The notes: generated by a model not told the origin, from the letters alone. 64,000 nucleotides of DNA from Serpula lacrymans var. lacrymans S7.9 (GCF_000218685.1 NW_006763291.1:1954308-2018307), one strand, 5' to 3'. Counted from the first letter of the stretch, positions 1-14,358 are shown. Program-made: numbers and translations.

Positions 1-212
1 CTGCGTTACAGCCACCAACCGGCAGTTCACGCCTTCTCTATGGTGCTACCGGCTCTCCTGAGTCGAGCCTCAGTTCCTCCAGCCGTCATCCTCAGTATCA
101 AAGCTATCCTGCTCATTACGCGCAACCTCATACGACTCCATCTCCCTCTTCTGGAAATGAAGGAACCTCTGCGTACAATTCGGTGCATGGCAGTGGTCAA
201 GGCCAGCGCTGA
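1..212 (+). CDS. 3' end of a gene with a low-complexity tail (partial)
   Basis: Frame 3 is open from the window edge to a TGA at 210-212 and encodes about 69 residues rich in Ser, Pro, His, Tyr, Gln and Gly, including the stretch SPESSLSSSSRHPQYQSYPA. The other two forward frames either stop early or give no such biased composition. Composition of this kind is usual for disordered C-terminal tails of fungal regulators, but no domain is visible and the function cannot be named. The gene starts upstream of the window. Confidence 0.5.
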   Translation, partial: ALQPPTGSSRLLYGATGSPESSLSSSSRHPQYQSYPAHYAQPHTTPSPSSGNEGTSAYNSVHGSGQGQR

Positions 213-3200
213 CGTATACCTATTATTCCAAACATCTAGAATTCGCCATAGAGACTTTAACCGTTCGAGACTCGGTATTTTTTTCGCGATAATTTCTTGT
301 ATCCATTTAACGCAATCTTCTGTATCAACTGTTCAATTTCTGTAGAGATAACTTTCTTTTACAACGCTTTGTTCGTTTTCGAAGTTTTCATTTCCATATA
401 CTAACACAAAAAAAAAGAAGGAAAAAAGGAAGTCAACAAAAAAAGGTCCCCTTTATGTATCAGTTCAATAGTATAGTTTTGTATTTTTATCGGTATTTGA
501 TGTAGTGTGTAACTGATGGTTATCGTATGTGTCACTGTAGAGTTCCTGTGGACGGTAGGTGTCATGAAAACGCTTGATTTGTCATGGATGATAAATGATC
601 CAAAGGCAAGCTCTCTCACTGAAGCTTCTTTGAGGGAAAATACGTAGTCCACTTACATTCTAGGCCACCCCATGCCTTGATTATCGCGATGACGTCCAGC
701 ACCACCCAGGTATGTAAATTCGCGAGTCCCAATTCGGTCTCGTAGCGCCATGGATCTTGTGAGTGTTCCATCGTATCCAGGCAGCATGAGTAGTAAAATG
801 GGGGCACGACCAAGGTCGTTTCGACAGCATCTCATAATTTTGCACCACATCTTTGTGGGATCATTTGTTGGCTCGTCGAGAAAATGGACACGTGGAATAG
901 TATTGGGTGATAGATTCAATCTACCATCGGCAGCGCTGAGCTACAGTGAAAACCAGCTGACCAACTCAATCTTGCCGAGAAGACCACGACCAGGATAGCC
1001 GACTTGGAAAGTTGTCGTCATTCTTAAAATGAACGGTTGACTTGGCCAAATTTAGACGTTTCTTTATTCACCTTCGCTTCCACTGGCTTGCCATGCGAGG
1101 TCAACAGGAAATTTCTCTTGCCCAGCTGATGACGGTCCCTTTAGCGTAATTGCGTGTGCTATCGCGGCCATTTCGGTGCTTGGAATGTCGTTGGGGGGTT
1201 GCAGGACAAAGTTCGGTCAAAGTCATTGAGCAGGGGTGCTTCTGTGACTTCGAGCCCTCGTGTACGAGGGGTTTTAGTGAACTTTTACAGAATCGGCTAT
1301 CAAAATTCCTTCGTCTTGCGGTACCGCTCAAGTACTCGAGTTGCCCGAATTACTAAAATAAAGCAGATTTCTGTGAATGACCACCGTATAAGATCAGCGT
1401 ATCACAGAAAGTGCATGGAGAAACATTAACACCAGATCGTATTCGCAGCCACCATAGAAACGACGGGTTTAGTCTCATCAAAGATGGTAAATCCCAGACA
1501 TGTGAGAATAGGGGGACTCATTGCGTCAGGATAGTATTGAAGATGGTATTGAAACATGAAACATGTACGAACGACTTGCGGAAGACTAGCTCAATTTCCT
1601 CCCACTAGTAGAGAACCAACATGCATCCTGACGACTCGATTGGGGATTAGCTACCGGAATTTAGGAGTTAGCCTTCGTGCACCCACAGTCTACTCGTCTT
1701 GCGCAGTGAATAAGTGTCACAGTGTCCTGGCATAGGTTGTGAGTCTATAGTATCCTGTTTGGAACTCCCGATGAGGATGTCAAAAGACTATATGTGCGTG
1801 CTGGTATGGCTGCCTTGCGGGAATGCAGATCCACTCAGCTGGAATCGTGCGTCCGGACGCGCAGCACAACGCAGAAAATCATCAATTTACGAAAGCGAGA
1901 CCTATGAAACGTGTAAAGCACAATATCCATCACGACAAGTTGATCCGAAGTTGATCAGAAATAAAGGAAAGTAAAGAAGACATCAAAGGGGACACACCTA
2001 AGAGCATCCAGTTCTTCCATTTCATCCATCTTCCACAACACTGTTTAAATTTTTTTTTGAAGGCTTTATTTCTTCCATAGAAAATAGGCTCCGTTGCTCG
2101 TCAGATATATCTACCAATAAATGTACTCCCCTTCAAGGATCTTGACACGGCAGGAATGATTTTTCGCAGGTGGGGCAAATGCAAATAACTAACTTATTTT
2201 TGGCCGTGCATTGTCAATAACAATACAAAGTACCCAAAGACACCACCGATATTTACCAAGGAACGACGTGCCATTGAAATAACCCAACTTAGAATCATAG
2301 AGTTAGGAGCTATAAGTGCGACTCACTTCCCAATACCTATGCTTTGATATACTCCATATCGCGGCGTGAATGTCACCAAAAAAAGGTAGCGGGGGGGTCA
2401 CTGAAAAAGAAAACGCGGGAGATTATTTTATGCAGCGGTTGGTGCGGCAGTCGTTGTTCCTACGGCGTCGACTCATCAGGTAAATTTTGTGCGTGATCCT
2501 GGGATTCGAGTTAACTTTGAGTCTGTTATAAGATTACCATTCAGACTTACGTTTCGAATATGCACGATTGGGCCTTTATAATTAGAGTTATCCGTCGTAA
2601 ATACGTACAACCCCGCACCATGATGACCTATCAGCATCACCGCAAGGTTTTGGAGTAGTGGATATTACCACCTGCTTTTAGGCCACTATTTACGAACGAC
2701 CAAGAATTACTGGTGACGTTGATAGTCTTGCAGCTCGTATGGAATTTTCTTCAGTTCGAGCTTTGCTTCGGTGCCACTGACCGTGCATCTTGATTCTTAT
2801 AATCAGTATCGGAGTTAGATAGGTGATTCACGTATCACTCACTACAAACGTTGAGATACTTTAAGTCGCTGTGTATTCCAGGAATACTTCAAGCAACTGC
2901 TGCAGTGTCAAAGTTCAAGTCAAGTGTAAATTTGCAGTCTCAGGCCTCAGGCAGACTCACAGTTGTCACCAAATGGGTGCCCGACGTCGCGGAGTTTCTC
3001 GTTTATACTATACCCGAGCTGACTGCACCGTTCAAACCTTCAAGGCTCCAGTTGAGCTCAGAATTTTCTATCGACCGCCCAAGACACAATCGAGAGCTAC
3101 ACATTAACAGCAGGTAACACCCCAGCTAGATATTCGGATTCGTGTATACATAGTTCTGGTATATATATTGGAAAGTGTAGCGTACTGTATGTAGTACAGA

Positions 3201-3401
3201 TTACAGATGGGGAACAACGTTAACAGCTTGGAACGGAATTTTATCATTTCTCTGCCATAGCATCCAGGATGGTGGGATACATCGAGCACAGTACAATCAA
3301 CGGTGAGGGTGTCAGCTCGAATCACTTGCACGACACTTGAGTCCTTCTCTATTTACAGTCCCCACTCCATCCTGCCCTTTTAAATATGGTTCTTCTTTCT
3401 T
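213..3401. other. Long stretch without a recognisable gene
   Basis: Short open frames occur on both strands, for example 653-919 (-) and 1714-1974 (+). None has a recognisable motif, a convincing intron-linked neighbour or biased codon use. The first 200 bases after 212 are probably the 3' untranslated region of the upstream gene. The rest is AT-rich at 2040-2240 and otherwise unremarkable. Decayed gene fragments are possible but I cannot support one. Confidence 0.4.
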
Positions 3402-5795
3402 TCACCCATCCATACTGAATAGGTCGTCGTCATCACCTGTAACCACAGGTCCACTCAATGGGCTCAGAGGTCCCTGACCCTGCCAGTTACGGTTATTACC
3501 ACGCGACATACCCAGAGGAGAACTCTTCGGCGGAGACTGTGGTAGGCCAGCAGTAGTAGACATTCCCTGAGTTGTCGTGCGGGACGCTGCAGCAGAATAG
3601 GACAATCTCGAAAACATGGTCTCCAGGCCATTGGCGGAAGTGGTCATGGGAGTGCCATTGTTCTGGCTCGTTGATAATTGCTCAGTAGAAACGCTGGTCC
3701 AATCTGGGTTGGTACCGGGAGAGTAGGCCGAGTTCTGACTTGAACCGAAAGCAGATGGCGACGCTATCATTGGTGGGGGTAAGGCATGTATCCTTGAGTA
3801 TCCTGCAGCCAAGCCTTGGGGAAGACTTTGCCCTGGAGCGTGCGCTTGAAGTGCGCGAGTAGAAGGAGATATGGTGCTATGCCTCTCGTCGCCTTCTGCT
3901 CCAAAGACACCGCTACCACCGGGGATAGGACGGCCAGAAATTTGACGATGAAGCCCCAGAGGCGAAGAATAACTGTCAGACGTAAAATTGTCATATGGTG
4001 CGCGATTACCCAGGGAACCAACTTTTGACTGCTGAAAGGCTGCTCCTGCAGGGTTGCTGGATGTGAGATTGCTTGTGGAGGTGTTTTGAGGCGTCGCTAC
4101 CCCAGAGTTGGGAGGATACAACGCGGGTCCACCCGTCCTGTTTCCCCCAGAGGTGGATCGTTGAGGACCCATTTTCGAGTTCAGGTAATGATGATGAAGA
4201 CCTGGGAGGAACGCGGCAGAAGCATTGGAAGGTGATAGAAGGGAAGGTGACGGTGTGTCCTCAAAGCCGAAGGAACGGCCACCAAAACCAGAATTGGACT
4301 TGAAAGAATTGGGAGTACCACCTCCCAGTCCGCCACCTAAACCAACATTACCTAATCCTGCACCAGTATCTGGAGAACCCGGTAGACCGTTTTGATCTGC
4401 CCAGATTGATTTGATGTCTCCTAACAATGATGGGGCGGGAACGGAACGAGAATAGCGGTGATGCGGGCCTTCTGCTATGGAGCGAGGAGTGAGAGTAGCA
4501 TTGTTCAAATTACCAGGATGAGCTGAGCCTGTGCGCGACATTCGTCGCGACCGTTCTTCCGGAGTGAGAAGATCAGTCAAAGAGCTGGGCAAAAACTCTT
4601 CCAGATCCTCATCTTCTGCCAGTATTTCCCGTTCCAATCCCCTAATTGCACCTATACCTTCACCACGATTCTTAACCTGCGAAGGCACGGGTCCCAGATC
4701 TGTTTTCCAAGTTCTAGTAGCACCAAGGGACGCAGCCAGACCCGAACGAGCCTTAAAGTCTAGCAACGACCCAGGTTCAAATACAGATTGTGAACCAGGA
4801 GCGGAAAAGGGAGAAGAAGAAATGGGAACAGCGGGGGAGGAGCCAGGGGAGTAACCATTGAGATGTATTGTCTGAGAGGACAGAGAGCGCGGAGGAGATC
4901 CGATAGGCCCAAAATCATGGGAGTGGGAAGATCGATGCGACAAACCAAGCCGTTGAGGGGCACTGGGAGTACTGACAGGAAGAGCCAGGGCCGGAGCTTT
5001 GGATGGATCTCCACTTTTCTCATCGCCTGACTGGGCGTCTGGTTGCGCAGGGCCTTCGGGCGAGGTATTTGACGTAGACATTTTTCTCTGAGCAGGGGCA
5101 GAAGGGAGCTTGTTGCTTTCATCAGGCAAGCCAAACGAAGCAAAATCTGTATCTTTGAGAGGCGGTGCAGGAGCCGAAGGTGACATGGTAGCCTTGAGCA
5201 TGGACATAGGAGGACGAGCTGAGTTTGGTAACATTCTGGTAGGTGCAGTGGATCCAGAAAGCAGCGTATTCCGGGCCGGGTTGTTTGAGGTGGGGGCAGC
5301 AGCACTTAATCCAGAGTGACCATGACCATCCCTTTTCCCGCCTTTGCCCGCCTTACCACCTTCTCTGCTTTGATTGTTGCCTCCTGAATTTCCACCGTTA
5401 GCGGCTAGCTGTGCAGATTTCTTATTTTTCCTATCCATAGCCATGCTCTGTCCGGGAAGGATATGGGCGAGAGCACACTTGTGACCAAACTTGCAGTTTC
5501 CCTTTACGAACCAAGCGCAGACATCTTTATGTTGTCCGGGTTCTTGAGAGGTATGCGAAAATGGACAGGATGCACCTGCAGTGCAGGATCCCACCTTGAA
5601 AAATTTGCAGGGAACATGTGATAGGTCCTTGGCTAGACGACGAGAGTTTATACGAGATTGGCTTTCGGCAAAGCAAGACTTACATTTTGACGAAGACTTT
5701 GGACCCTTTGATTTTTCACGCTCTAGCTCGCCATCGGCGTCCCTGTCCACGACATCCTGAAAATTTTCGGAGTCGGGCTTGTCAGTGGAAGTCAT
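3402..5795 (-). CDS. CCCH zinc-finger protein, Lee1-like
   Basis: Read leftwards from an ATG at 5793-5795, the gene encodes about 780 residues after removal of one likely intron (797 if unspliced). Near the N-terminus two CCCH fingers follow one another, CKFFKVGSCTAGASCPFSH and CAWFVKGNCKFGHKCALAH, both spaced C-x7-C-x5-C-x3-H. Tandem fingers of this kind bind RNA in many eukaryotic proteins and occur in fungal Lee1-like proteins. The remaining 650 or so residues are Ser/Pro/Gly/Asn-rich and probably disordered, ending in an acidic GDDDDLFSMDG tail. An intron at 5633-5683 (51 nt, GTAAGT to CTAG) sits just before the first finger. It is an exact multiple of three, so retention would only add 17 residues. 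RNA binding is inferred; targets are unknown. It is divergent from the MAP kinase gene, 393 bp away. Confidence 0.85.
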   Translation of the reverse strand: MTSTDKPDSENFQDVVDRDADGELEREKSKGPKSSSKCKSCFAESQSRINSRRLAKDLSHVPCKFFKVGSCTAGASCPFSHTSQEPGQHKDVCAWFVKGNCKFGHKCALAHILPGQSMAMDRKNKKSAQLAANGGNSGGNNQSREGGKAGKGGKRDGHGHSGLSAAAPTSNNPARNTLLSGSTAPTRMLPNSARPPMSMLKATMSPSAPAPPLKDTDFASFGLPDESNKLPSAPAQRKMSTSNTSPEGPAQPDAQSGDEKSGDPSKAPALALPVSTPSAPQRLGLSHRSSHSHDFGPIGSPPRSLSSQTIHLNGYSPGSSPAVPISSSPFSAPGSQSVFEPGSLLDFKARSGLAASLGATRTWKTDLGPVPSQVKNRGEGIGAIRGLEREILAEDEDLEEFLPSSLTDLLTPEERSRRMSRTGSAHPGNLNNATLTPRSIAEGPHHRYSRSVPAPSLLGDIKSIWADQNGLPGSPDTGAGLGNVGLGGGLGGGTPNSFKSNSGFGGRSFGFEDTPSPSLLSPSNASAAFLPGLHHHYLNSKMGPQRSTSGGNRTGGPALYPPNSGVATPQNTSTSNLTSSNPAGAAFQQSKVGSLGNRAPYDNFTSDSYSSPLGLHRQISGRPIPGGSGVFGAEGDERHSTISPSTRALQAHAPGQSLPQGLAAGYSRIHALPPPMIASPSAFGSSQNSAYSPGTNPDWTSVSTEQLSTSQNNGTPMTTSANGLETMFSRLSYSAAASRTTTQGMSTTAGLPQSPPKSSPLGMSRGNNRNWQGQGPLSPLSGPVVTGDDDDLFSMDG

Positions 5796-6188
5796 TTGTT
5801 ATATCGATAAATAGGTGAAAAAGCGAGGAAATGATATGGGACGAAAAGAGAAGCGGTGTTGAATGAGACCTAGAAAAAGACGGTGAGGAATATAAGCAAA
5901 AGAAAGGGCTGAAGCTATGGCAGCTAACCTCAGAGGCCCTTTTCGAGGAAGCTATCGAGGAGCAGGACCGCAAACGAGGCGGGGCTGGCAGAGCACGATT
6001 GGTAATTATGTAACACGGGTTATCAGAGAAACGGAAATAAATAAATAAATAAAGTCACTGCCTTTCTCTTATTGTTCCCAAATGCTCCTGCGTTCCCTAA
6101 TCTCTTGAGTCTCATCTTGCACATTCCCTACACGTTCCCGATACAAGCCCTGCACCGCTGACATCCCTAATTATCCACTTACGCGAAA
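5796..6188. promoter_or_regulatory. Divergent promoter between the CCCH gene and the MAP kinase gene
   Basis: These 393 bp separate two start codons facing away from each other, so both promoters must lie here or in untranslated exons. A short AT-rich tetranucleotide run (repeated AATA/ATAA) occurs at about 6036-6054, and the kinase side is followed by a C/T-rich tract before the ATG. No clear TATA box is seen on either side. Confidence 0.5.
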
Positions 6189-8023
<1,835 letters not shown>

Positions 8024-8597
8024 TGATAGGTCTTGATTGTGTGATTGATATCTATTTGGTTGGCGTTCAAGACGCGTAGTTTTTCTTAGCTGTGGTTAAT
8101 TCATGATAGGAATTTACTTGTCATGGTGAAATTTTGGAAAAAAGTCAAATGTAAAGAGTGAGTAGCTTTTCTCGGATCGTGGTATGTGTGGCGGGGGGCT
8201 CATTGCGTCACAGATACTGTTTAATGATTGATTCTAGCAAGACCAAGCTTGTCCTTGTTGATTTATTTCCTCCAATTTATTGTGCAAGATGTATCAGATG
8301 AGAACGCTTGGGTGATGACTAGTGACGAACTTCAAAGCAAATTCAAAGATGTTAGGTCGTTTGGAAGGTCGCTTGAAACAGCAGTGGTTCCACTCCCAAT
8401 TCGTACCGTTAATCGGTGATGGTTGTGATGAAAACACCCAACACTTCCTCCGGGATAGCTTGGACCTCGGCAGCGCCGTGGATAATGTATAAATATTGCT
8501 CTCATCATCCATTAACTAATTTATGTTGTTACTTTCTTTCGATAATAATACACTAGTATACGACTTCATTAACACCAAAAACCTGACTGTCTTTACA
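8024..8597. other. Intergenic, convergent 3' ends
   Basis: The kinase gene ends at 8023 (+) and the first P450 ends at 8598 (-), so this is shared 3'-flanking sequence. A 63-codon open frame at 8228-8419 has no recognisable motif. Nothing else is seen. Confidence 0.5.
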
Positions 8598-10994
8598 TCA
8601 TGTCCTCCGGCGAAGTCGAACGTTAGCATTGGTGGGAACCAGTGTGAGGCCAGGTGTCCAATTCAGCATTGCTTCTCTTTGCTCCTCGAACGGTTTATGC
8701 ATCAAATTCTCTGGTATGAGCACTTCATATCGATGAACGAGGCTAGCAAGAATGCAAATGCTTTCTGTGAGCGCGAATCTTTGGCCAATGCAAGAGCGAG
8801 GGCCACCCGAGAATGCTAAGACTATGTATGGTATTGATCAGTTGCTGAGAAATGCGGGGACAAGTGGGGAAAGAAGTGCATACATGCATCCCGTGGCCAG
8901 CGATACGTATCCGAGTCAATGAATCGCGCAGGCTTAAAATCCTCGACATCGTCACCCCAATATAATGCTATAATGATGGTAAATAAGGCTGTCGTAGTCG
9001 GGATTGTACAGGTGCTCACGATTCATATGTAAGGCCCATATATCAATGACCACAATACTACCGGCTGGTACGGCAACTGAAAAAGACTCGCCAGGAGTGA
9101 CAGAACCTTTCGCTCCCGCATTCAAACGTTGTGCAGGAAGCATAACATCAGTATGTACATCTCTCGGTAATCGTATTACCGGGGGGAAAAGGCGAAGCGT
9201 TTCACGGAAGAATGCCAAAGTGTATGGCTGAGAGAAGAAAGATCTGAGTATGCAAAGTTTGCGCCACAGAAGAAGTGACTGACCAGCTGGGGGAAATCCT
9301 TGTAGGACTGTGATGGAGGTTAGCCAAGAAACACTCATATATCATACTAGTATAAGCTTACAGAAGTAGAACCACCTATAGTATCTCCTTCTGGCCAAAT
9401 CTTGCGCACTTCTTCATATATCTTGCCTTGTGCTTCTGGATACAACGCCAGAAGACTGATGGCAAACGACAAAGTATGAGCGGATGTTTCTAATATGAAA
9501 CGTAAGCTCGGACTATCCCTTGCCAGCGAGAAGAAAAAATTACCATGTCCAGCTAGGAGAAACACCTAAAGATGAGCTCCAGAATTAAAAAGCATGAACT
9601 TATAGAGAAGTTTAGTACGCCTACAAATGTATTCGAAAGAACTTCGCTGTCAGACAAGCATTTGCTGTCACCCTCCGGAGACATGTTTGCTTCAACGAGA
9701 TTATGCAGCAGAGCAGCGCGTGAAGCCGACGACCTCCCCTCCGTGACAGATGCACGAGCCGAAGACACGAGTTCCAACATATAACTTCCCAGTTCATCGA
9801 AGGCCTGCCGAGCTTGTAGAATACGTGCGGAAAGATAAGGCACTTTCACAACAGACGAAAACGAAGTAAACCAGTCTGGAGGAAGCATTCTGAACATCAC
9901 GTTTTCCACAGCAGCTATCATGGCAGAACGAAAAGTGAGAGCATAACCGGGAGCGGGCACATCAGAGGAGTCATCATCCCAAGAAACCTGCCTCCCAAAA
10001 CCAGCAACAGAAGTAATGAGGAGGGTAATCTAGAATGTGAAATTGAGGATCAGGCGAGTTAACCAATCGAATGAGTGTACCTGTGTCATGGGTGCTACCA
10101 TCTCGACAGTGAGGTCTGAAGACAGGCTATTAGAAGCAGACTTCTCCGCACGTTGGGCAGTGTCGAGTTGATTGAACCAGTCGCTCATTATTCTAATGGT
10201 TTCTGCCCAGACCAAAGCATTGTTGGCCTGGTAGAAATAGATGAGTTACGGCAAAAAAGTGGACATCCTTGTCGCACCTCACTAAATGCAGGAGCAGCAA
10301 CAGTACGATGTCGTTTCCATTCGCCCTGATCCGTACCGACAATGTTCTTGCCATAAATATTGAGAGGCTCATACTGTAGTCAGATAAGCCCCCAAAATTC
10401 AGGATGTTACGCCAAAAATAAATTACCGTGACAGCATCCTTGCGGAATACGATGCGATCGGAGGTTACTGCTTTGATTGCTTCCATGTCTGCGAGCCAGA
10501 AATATGGCTGGGAATTGGATATTTTCACGCAAGCAAATACAGTACTGCCAAACTTCCTGTATACTTTCAAATAAATTTATAAGACAGTAATACGCTGGTT
10601 TATCGTAAAGGACTGACTAGATAATTTGCCTGCATAATGTCCTACGCTGCCCGGGCCGGGGAATACAGCTGCGAGAACGAGAGCCAATGGATAGAGTGGG
10701 TCAAAACAAAGGAACTGACCCCCCGGGTATCCGCTGCGACAGAATTGTTGATATTAGTAGCTCTAAATCAAAGCGGCTGTAGATTCTTATGTCTCGGTTC
10801 CCCAGAATCATGAAGTCATACAACTTTGGATTCAAATATACAGAAAACGAGCTGAAGACTTACGATATTACACTGAAAGCCCTCTGAAGAGACACATATT
10901 TGTTGACCGCGATTTTGAGGACCACGGACGCCAACAGTGTTCCAGAGAGTATCCAGGCTGTGTTGGAGCTGTAGCTGACACTAGAAGGATCCAT
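8598..10994 (-). CDS. Cytochrome P450 monooxygenase (microsomal)
   Basis: Twelve exons on the minus strand (10864-10994, 10618-10733, 10427-10563, 10278-10373, 10081-10227, 9625-10029, 9544-9565, 9362-9489, 9284-9307, 9020-9227, 8884-8967, 8598-8821) sum to a 573-residue P450. The N-terminus has an uncharged membrane-anchor segment (about residues 12-30). The C-helix reads EWKRHR, the I-helix oxygen-binding motif LAGHETSAHT, the K-helix ETLR (ExxR), then FKPARF in place of the usual PERF, and the haem loop FSGGPRSCIG with the ligand cysteine. It should use NADPH-P450 reductase at the endoplasmic reticulum; the substrate cannot be told. Exons 7 and 9 are only 22 and 24 nt long. All junctions keep frame, so the gene looks functional. 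Its 5' neighbour is a membrane-protein gene on the same strand. Confidence 0.92.
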
Positions 10995-11069
10995 CGCGTT
11001 GTGCACTAGTATACCACGTCCTATCGTCGTATCACGGTCGTCCCCACATCACTAGCATGAGTCGCCTAG

Positions 11070-11076
11070 CTTTATA
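11070..11076 (-). promoter_or_regulatory. TATA box of the first P450 gene
   Basis: The minus strand reads TATAAAG about 76 bp upstream of the ATG at 10994, a plausible distance for a short 5' untranslated region. It supports the chosen start codon. Confidence 0.5.
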
Positions 11077-11713
11077 CTGCACCTGTGGGCGCCTGTGGAG
11101 GCTAAGAGTCTGACAGGGCGTGACTGGTACCCTGCGCATCTTGGTTGACGGCCGCTGTGAAGTGAGCAAAGACAAATACTTGCGAGACCCAGGAATGAAT
11201 TAGATTCCCTGAATGACCTAACTCAATATTACTCAATCATGATGATACAGGGATCAGATCGCTCTACCGGAATATCCCGAATAGATAACGCATTCTAATT
11301 CGTTAATAGTGTGTGCGCCCATTTACCTATGCTATCACGCATTTCAAACAAGCACAAGCCAATTGCAAAGAACACAGGATTCTATAGTAAGCGACAGCAA
11401 GTAAAAGGATTGTGTATGCAGAGAAAGACGTGAAACCCAATAATTCCGATAATTTTTTTTTTCAGCACTGAAAGTCCCAACGAGCCATATATCCTGGGTA
11501 TGACAATATACACTCTACCACGAGTCTCGTGCGTGTGTAGATAGATGTCTAGATCTATTATCTACGTCCTATCTATGCAACGTGAAGCAAGGCCATAAGC
11601 ATCCGATAAGTCCTCGGAAGACGACCTTGCATGTTGCGAACGTACAAGGCAGAAATCGACATTCAACCTTTTCGTGGTTGGTCGAGCTCAATCTGCAACA
11701 TAGAACAACCAGT
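11077..11713. other. Intergenic, no gene seen
   Basis: This separates the P450 promoter from the 3' end of the next minus-strand gene. It is moderately AT-rich with an A/T run near 11452-11462. No open frame with a recognisable motif is present. Confidence 0.5.
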
Positions 11714-13449
11714 CTATAGAACGTCCGGTCGTTTGATGTCGTCCTCTTGGGAACTACAATCCCAGTTTTTCTCTTTGAAATCTTCATCATCAAGCTCAAC
11801 ACGAGGCGTAGTGTTGTTAGCGTCGAAGAGTGTCGTTTGTCGTTTTGGTCTGACGTAAGCGGCTTCTATCTCTTCTGTGCGGGTGAACGTTTCCATCTGC
11901 AAGAAATAGCGACGTCAAAATCTGTAACTTGATTACTATGGGAGGGCTCACAGGAAAGCTCACCTCGACATGCACAGCACCTTGAACTTTAGTTGCAGAT
12001 CCGACAGTCCCTATGGGACGTCCTCCATTCATTGATCGGAAAGCGATACCAGAATTTTGCCCGGATGATGCACTACGAAACATATCAGCTAAATGAATAA
12101 ACCGGTAAACATACGAGATAACATACAAGACTTCTGCACCCGTTATTTTGAAGTTCGTTAACCGCCGGACGACACGAGAGGCTACAATCTAAAAGACAAT
12201 CCCAATAAACATAAGGTTAAGGCTATGAAAGGCTTTCAACTCACAGTTGAAGCAACAGCAGCTGGTACGTTGAAAATGACACTCATGATTGCGTTCAAGT
12301 TCAAAATCATGAAAACTGTGGCAATGAGATTCGCAACGAAACTGCACAATAATATATCAACTCCAGATGACACCCATGAGGATTGGAAATACTCACGCGA
12401 TGAAGAAGTAGATCAAACCATCAGAAAAGATCATTCTGATGAGCTTGCTCCTCGCTCCTGAGCCAGACTTCATAGGTGTCCATGCAAGCTTATACGTGGA
12501 CAAGCAGAGAACAACGAGATCAAAGCACATGGAATATATAAATGTAGCAGCAAGGACCGTGTTGTTACTCTTGACTATCGCACAACCTGAGCCAGGAATC
12601 CACGCGGCGGTAAGAAGCACGCCTACAAGAATATTAGCCCCTGTCTATAGGTATTGCTGTAGCGACTCTACCTTGCAGAATCAATGACCAGTGACCGAGC
12701 ATGATGAGCACCAGTATAGAAACAATATAGCGATTCTGTGACCAAACCGCTATCCTATTAATAATAGGGAATTCAATCTGTCGTCGCATGACGTTACTAA
12801 ATTAAGCCTTACGTGCGTAGTGATAAGTTGATGCTTGCAATACCTACAGCACCATCCCCGGCAAGCTGAAAATACATATGTCAGACATGAACGCATGTTA
12901 TGGGAATAATCAGTGGACTAACTTGAATGAAAGTATACAGTGCTTGACAGTTGATTTCTCTGTAACGAAGTTGTCAGTACAAATACCATAAGCTATGAAG
13001 GAATTTACTTTGGCGTGTCTAGCGCGATTGCACTTTGAGACAATGAGTTACAAATACCGGAAATAATATTCCATTAAAGCTTACATTCCAATTAGTGCAA
13101 AAAGTAGAAGATATCGACCGGCAAAATAGAATATCTTCGATCCGGTCAATGGTTGATACAACCAATGAGATGTAAATCCTCACCAATGGCCAACGGAATT
13201 GTTTTTTACCGGAAAGGACAGCCCAATCGAAGTCTAGAGATGTTGCCCATTCCCAACTAATTAAAATGTTTCATGAGGAAGAACATCCAGTACGTCGAAA
13301 TGGACTTACGCGTAAAGACCAAGCAAGGCGTGCATAAACTTGATGAAAGCCGCTATAGTGCACAGTTGGTGTCAGATACAATGTTTTCAAATTTATATAC
13401 ACATACCAGAGTCTGCCACTAGCTCCGCCGAAGATTGCCAGTCCACCAT
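11714..13449 (-). CDS. Multi-span membrane protein, paralogue A
   Basis: Thirteen small exons (13407-13449, 13310-13352, 13184-13256, 13085-13134, 13009-13032, 12923-12959, 12813-12865, 12672-12754, 12397-12622, 12245-12341, 12127-12188, 11964-12072, 11714-11896) splice in frame to 360 residues. The protein starts MVDWQSSAELVADSAAF and has about six or seven hydrophobic segments, then a polar C-terminal tail of roughly 100 residues ending acidic and lysine-rich. The family is common in agaricomycetes as uncharacterised transmembrane proteins; the topology resembles a seven-span receptor but no receptor signature is visible. The gene at 18761-20411 is a clear paralogue: ten exon boundaries or exon sums coincide exactly. 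Function unknown. Confidence 0.82.
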
Positions 13450-14350
13450 GATGCACGGATCAACAAATGTAAAGTTACAGCGATCTGAACTGCACGGCAA
13501 CTAAGCACGAAACGAATGGTCGAGGGAGCGAGAGATAAAAAAGGACTCAGACACGATGAATCCTCGAGCATGTCGCCTTTTATTTCTAGTTGCGGCTGCT
13601 CGGACCACGACGGCCACGGTACGGTGCCAAAAGAAGCATGTATTACAGAAGCGGATATGCGAGCGTCTCAACGGCATTTTGCAACCTCATATGACAATTG
13701 TTGCTGTTGTGCAACTTGAAAGTCAAGCTGTATAAGCGTCCGGATACCAAGCGGATGCTATTTGCTAAATTTCCATGGCCAGATCCCAGGAACACGAGCC
13801 GGCGGATGTATTATTTTTCGAGTCGTGGAAAATAGCGGAAGCTGAATATATACTAGCAAATTCAAAAATTTAGTCGGTCCCTGGTAAGTTTTCAGTAAAT
13901 ATGCCAGCGGTATTGCGAATTTCAAAGTAACCTCCTCTTCATGGCTTGTTACGATGGTCGTATTCGCTATATTATCAACATAACAAGATTAGAACGAGCG
14001 AACAGGTATGTTTCAGATGGGCCGGGAACAGTTTCAGACCGTTTTTTGCTACTAGAAATATTTTACCTTTCCCAGCGCTTCTGCAAGTTGGATCTACTTG
14101 AGGCCGTTTTCTACGGCAACTTTGAAACATATATAGAAGCCTATCTAGGACCCTTTCCTGACCCTTCGCTTGTTGAACCATATATTGGGCTGCTCATCTC
14201 CGTCTGGAATATCTCGTATAATATCTCGTATTGGTATTAGCCGTCTGGATCGCTTCACCCGGAACCCCCGGCCGTTCAATCTTCGAGGTCCTGACAATCC
14301 TTTTGTCCTCCGGTAAAAACTTGAAGCTTGCAGATTGGTGATTAGCGTAC
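13450..14350. promoter_or_regulatory. Divergent intergenic region between paralogue A and the second P450
   Basis: About 0.9 kb separates the minus-strand membrane-protein gene from the plus-strand P450. Open frames at 13516-13719 and 13941-14240 show no recognisable motif. The region must hold both promoters. Confidence 0.45.
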
Positions 14351-14358
14351 TATAAAAG
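14351..14358 (+). promoter_or_regulatory. TATA box of the second P450 gene
   Basis: TATAAAAG lies 97 bp before the ATG at 14448. An in-frame ATG at 14358 overlaps the box and would precede the expected transcription start, which favours 14448 as the true start. Confidence 0.55.

Noticed and set aside
4760..5305. 181-codon minus-strand open frame
   Set aside because: It lies wholly within the CCCH gene in another frame and shows a Leu/Pro-rich composition typical of a shadow of Ser/Pro coding sequence.
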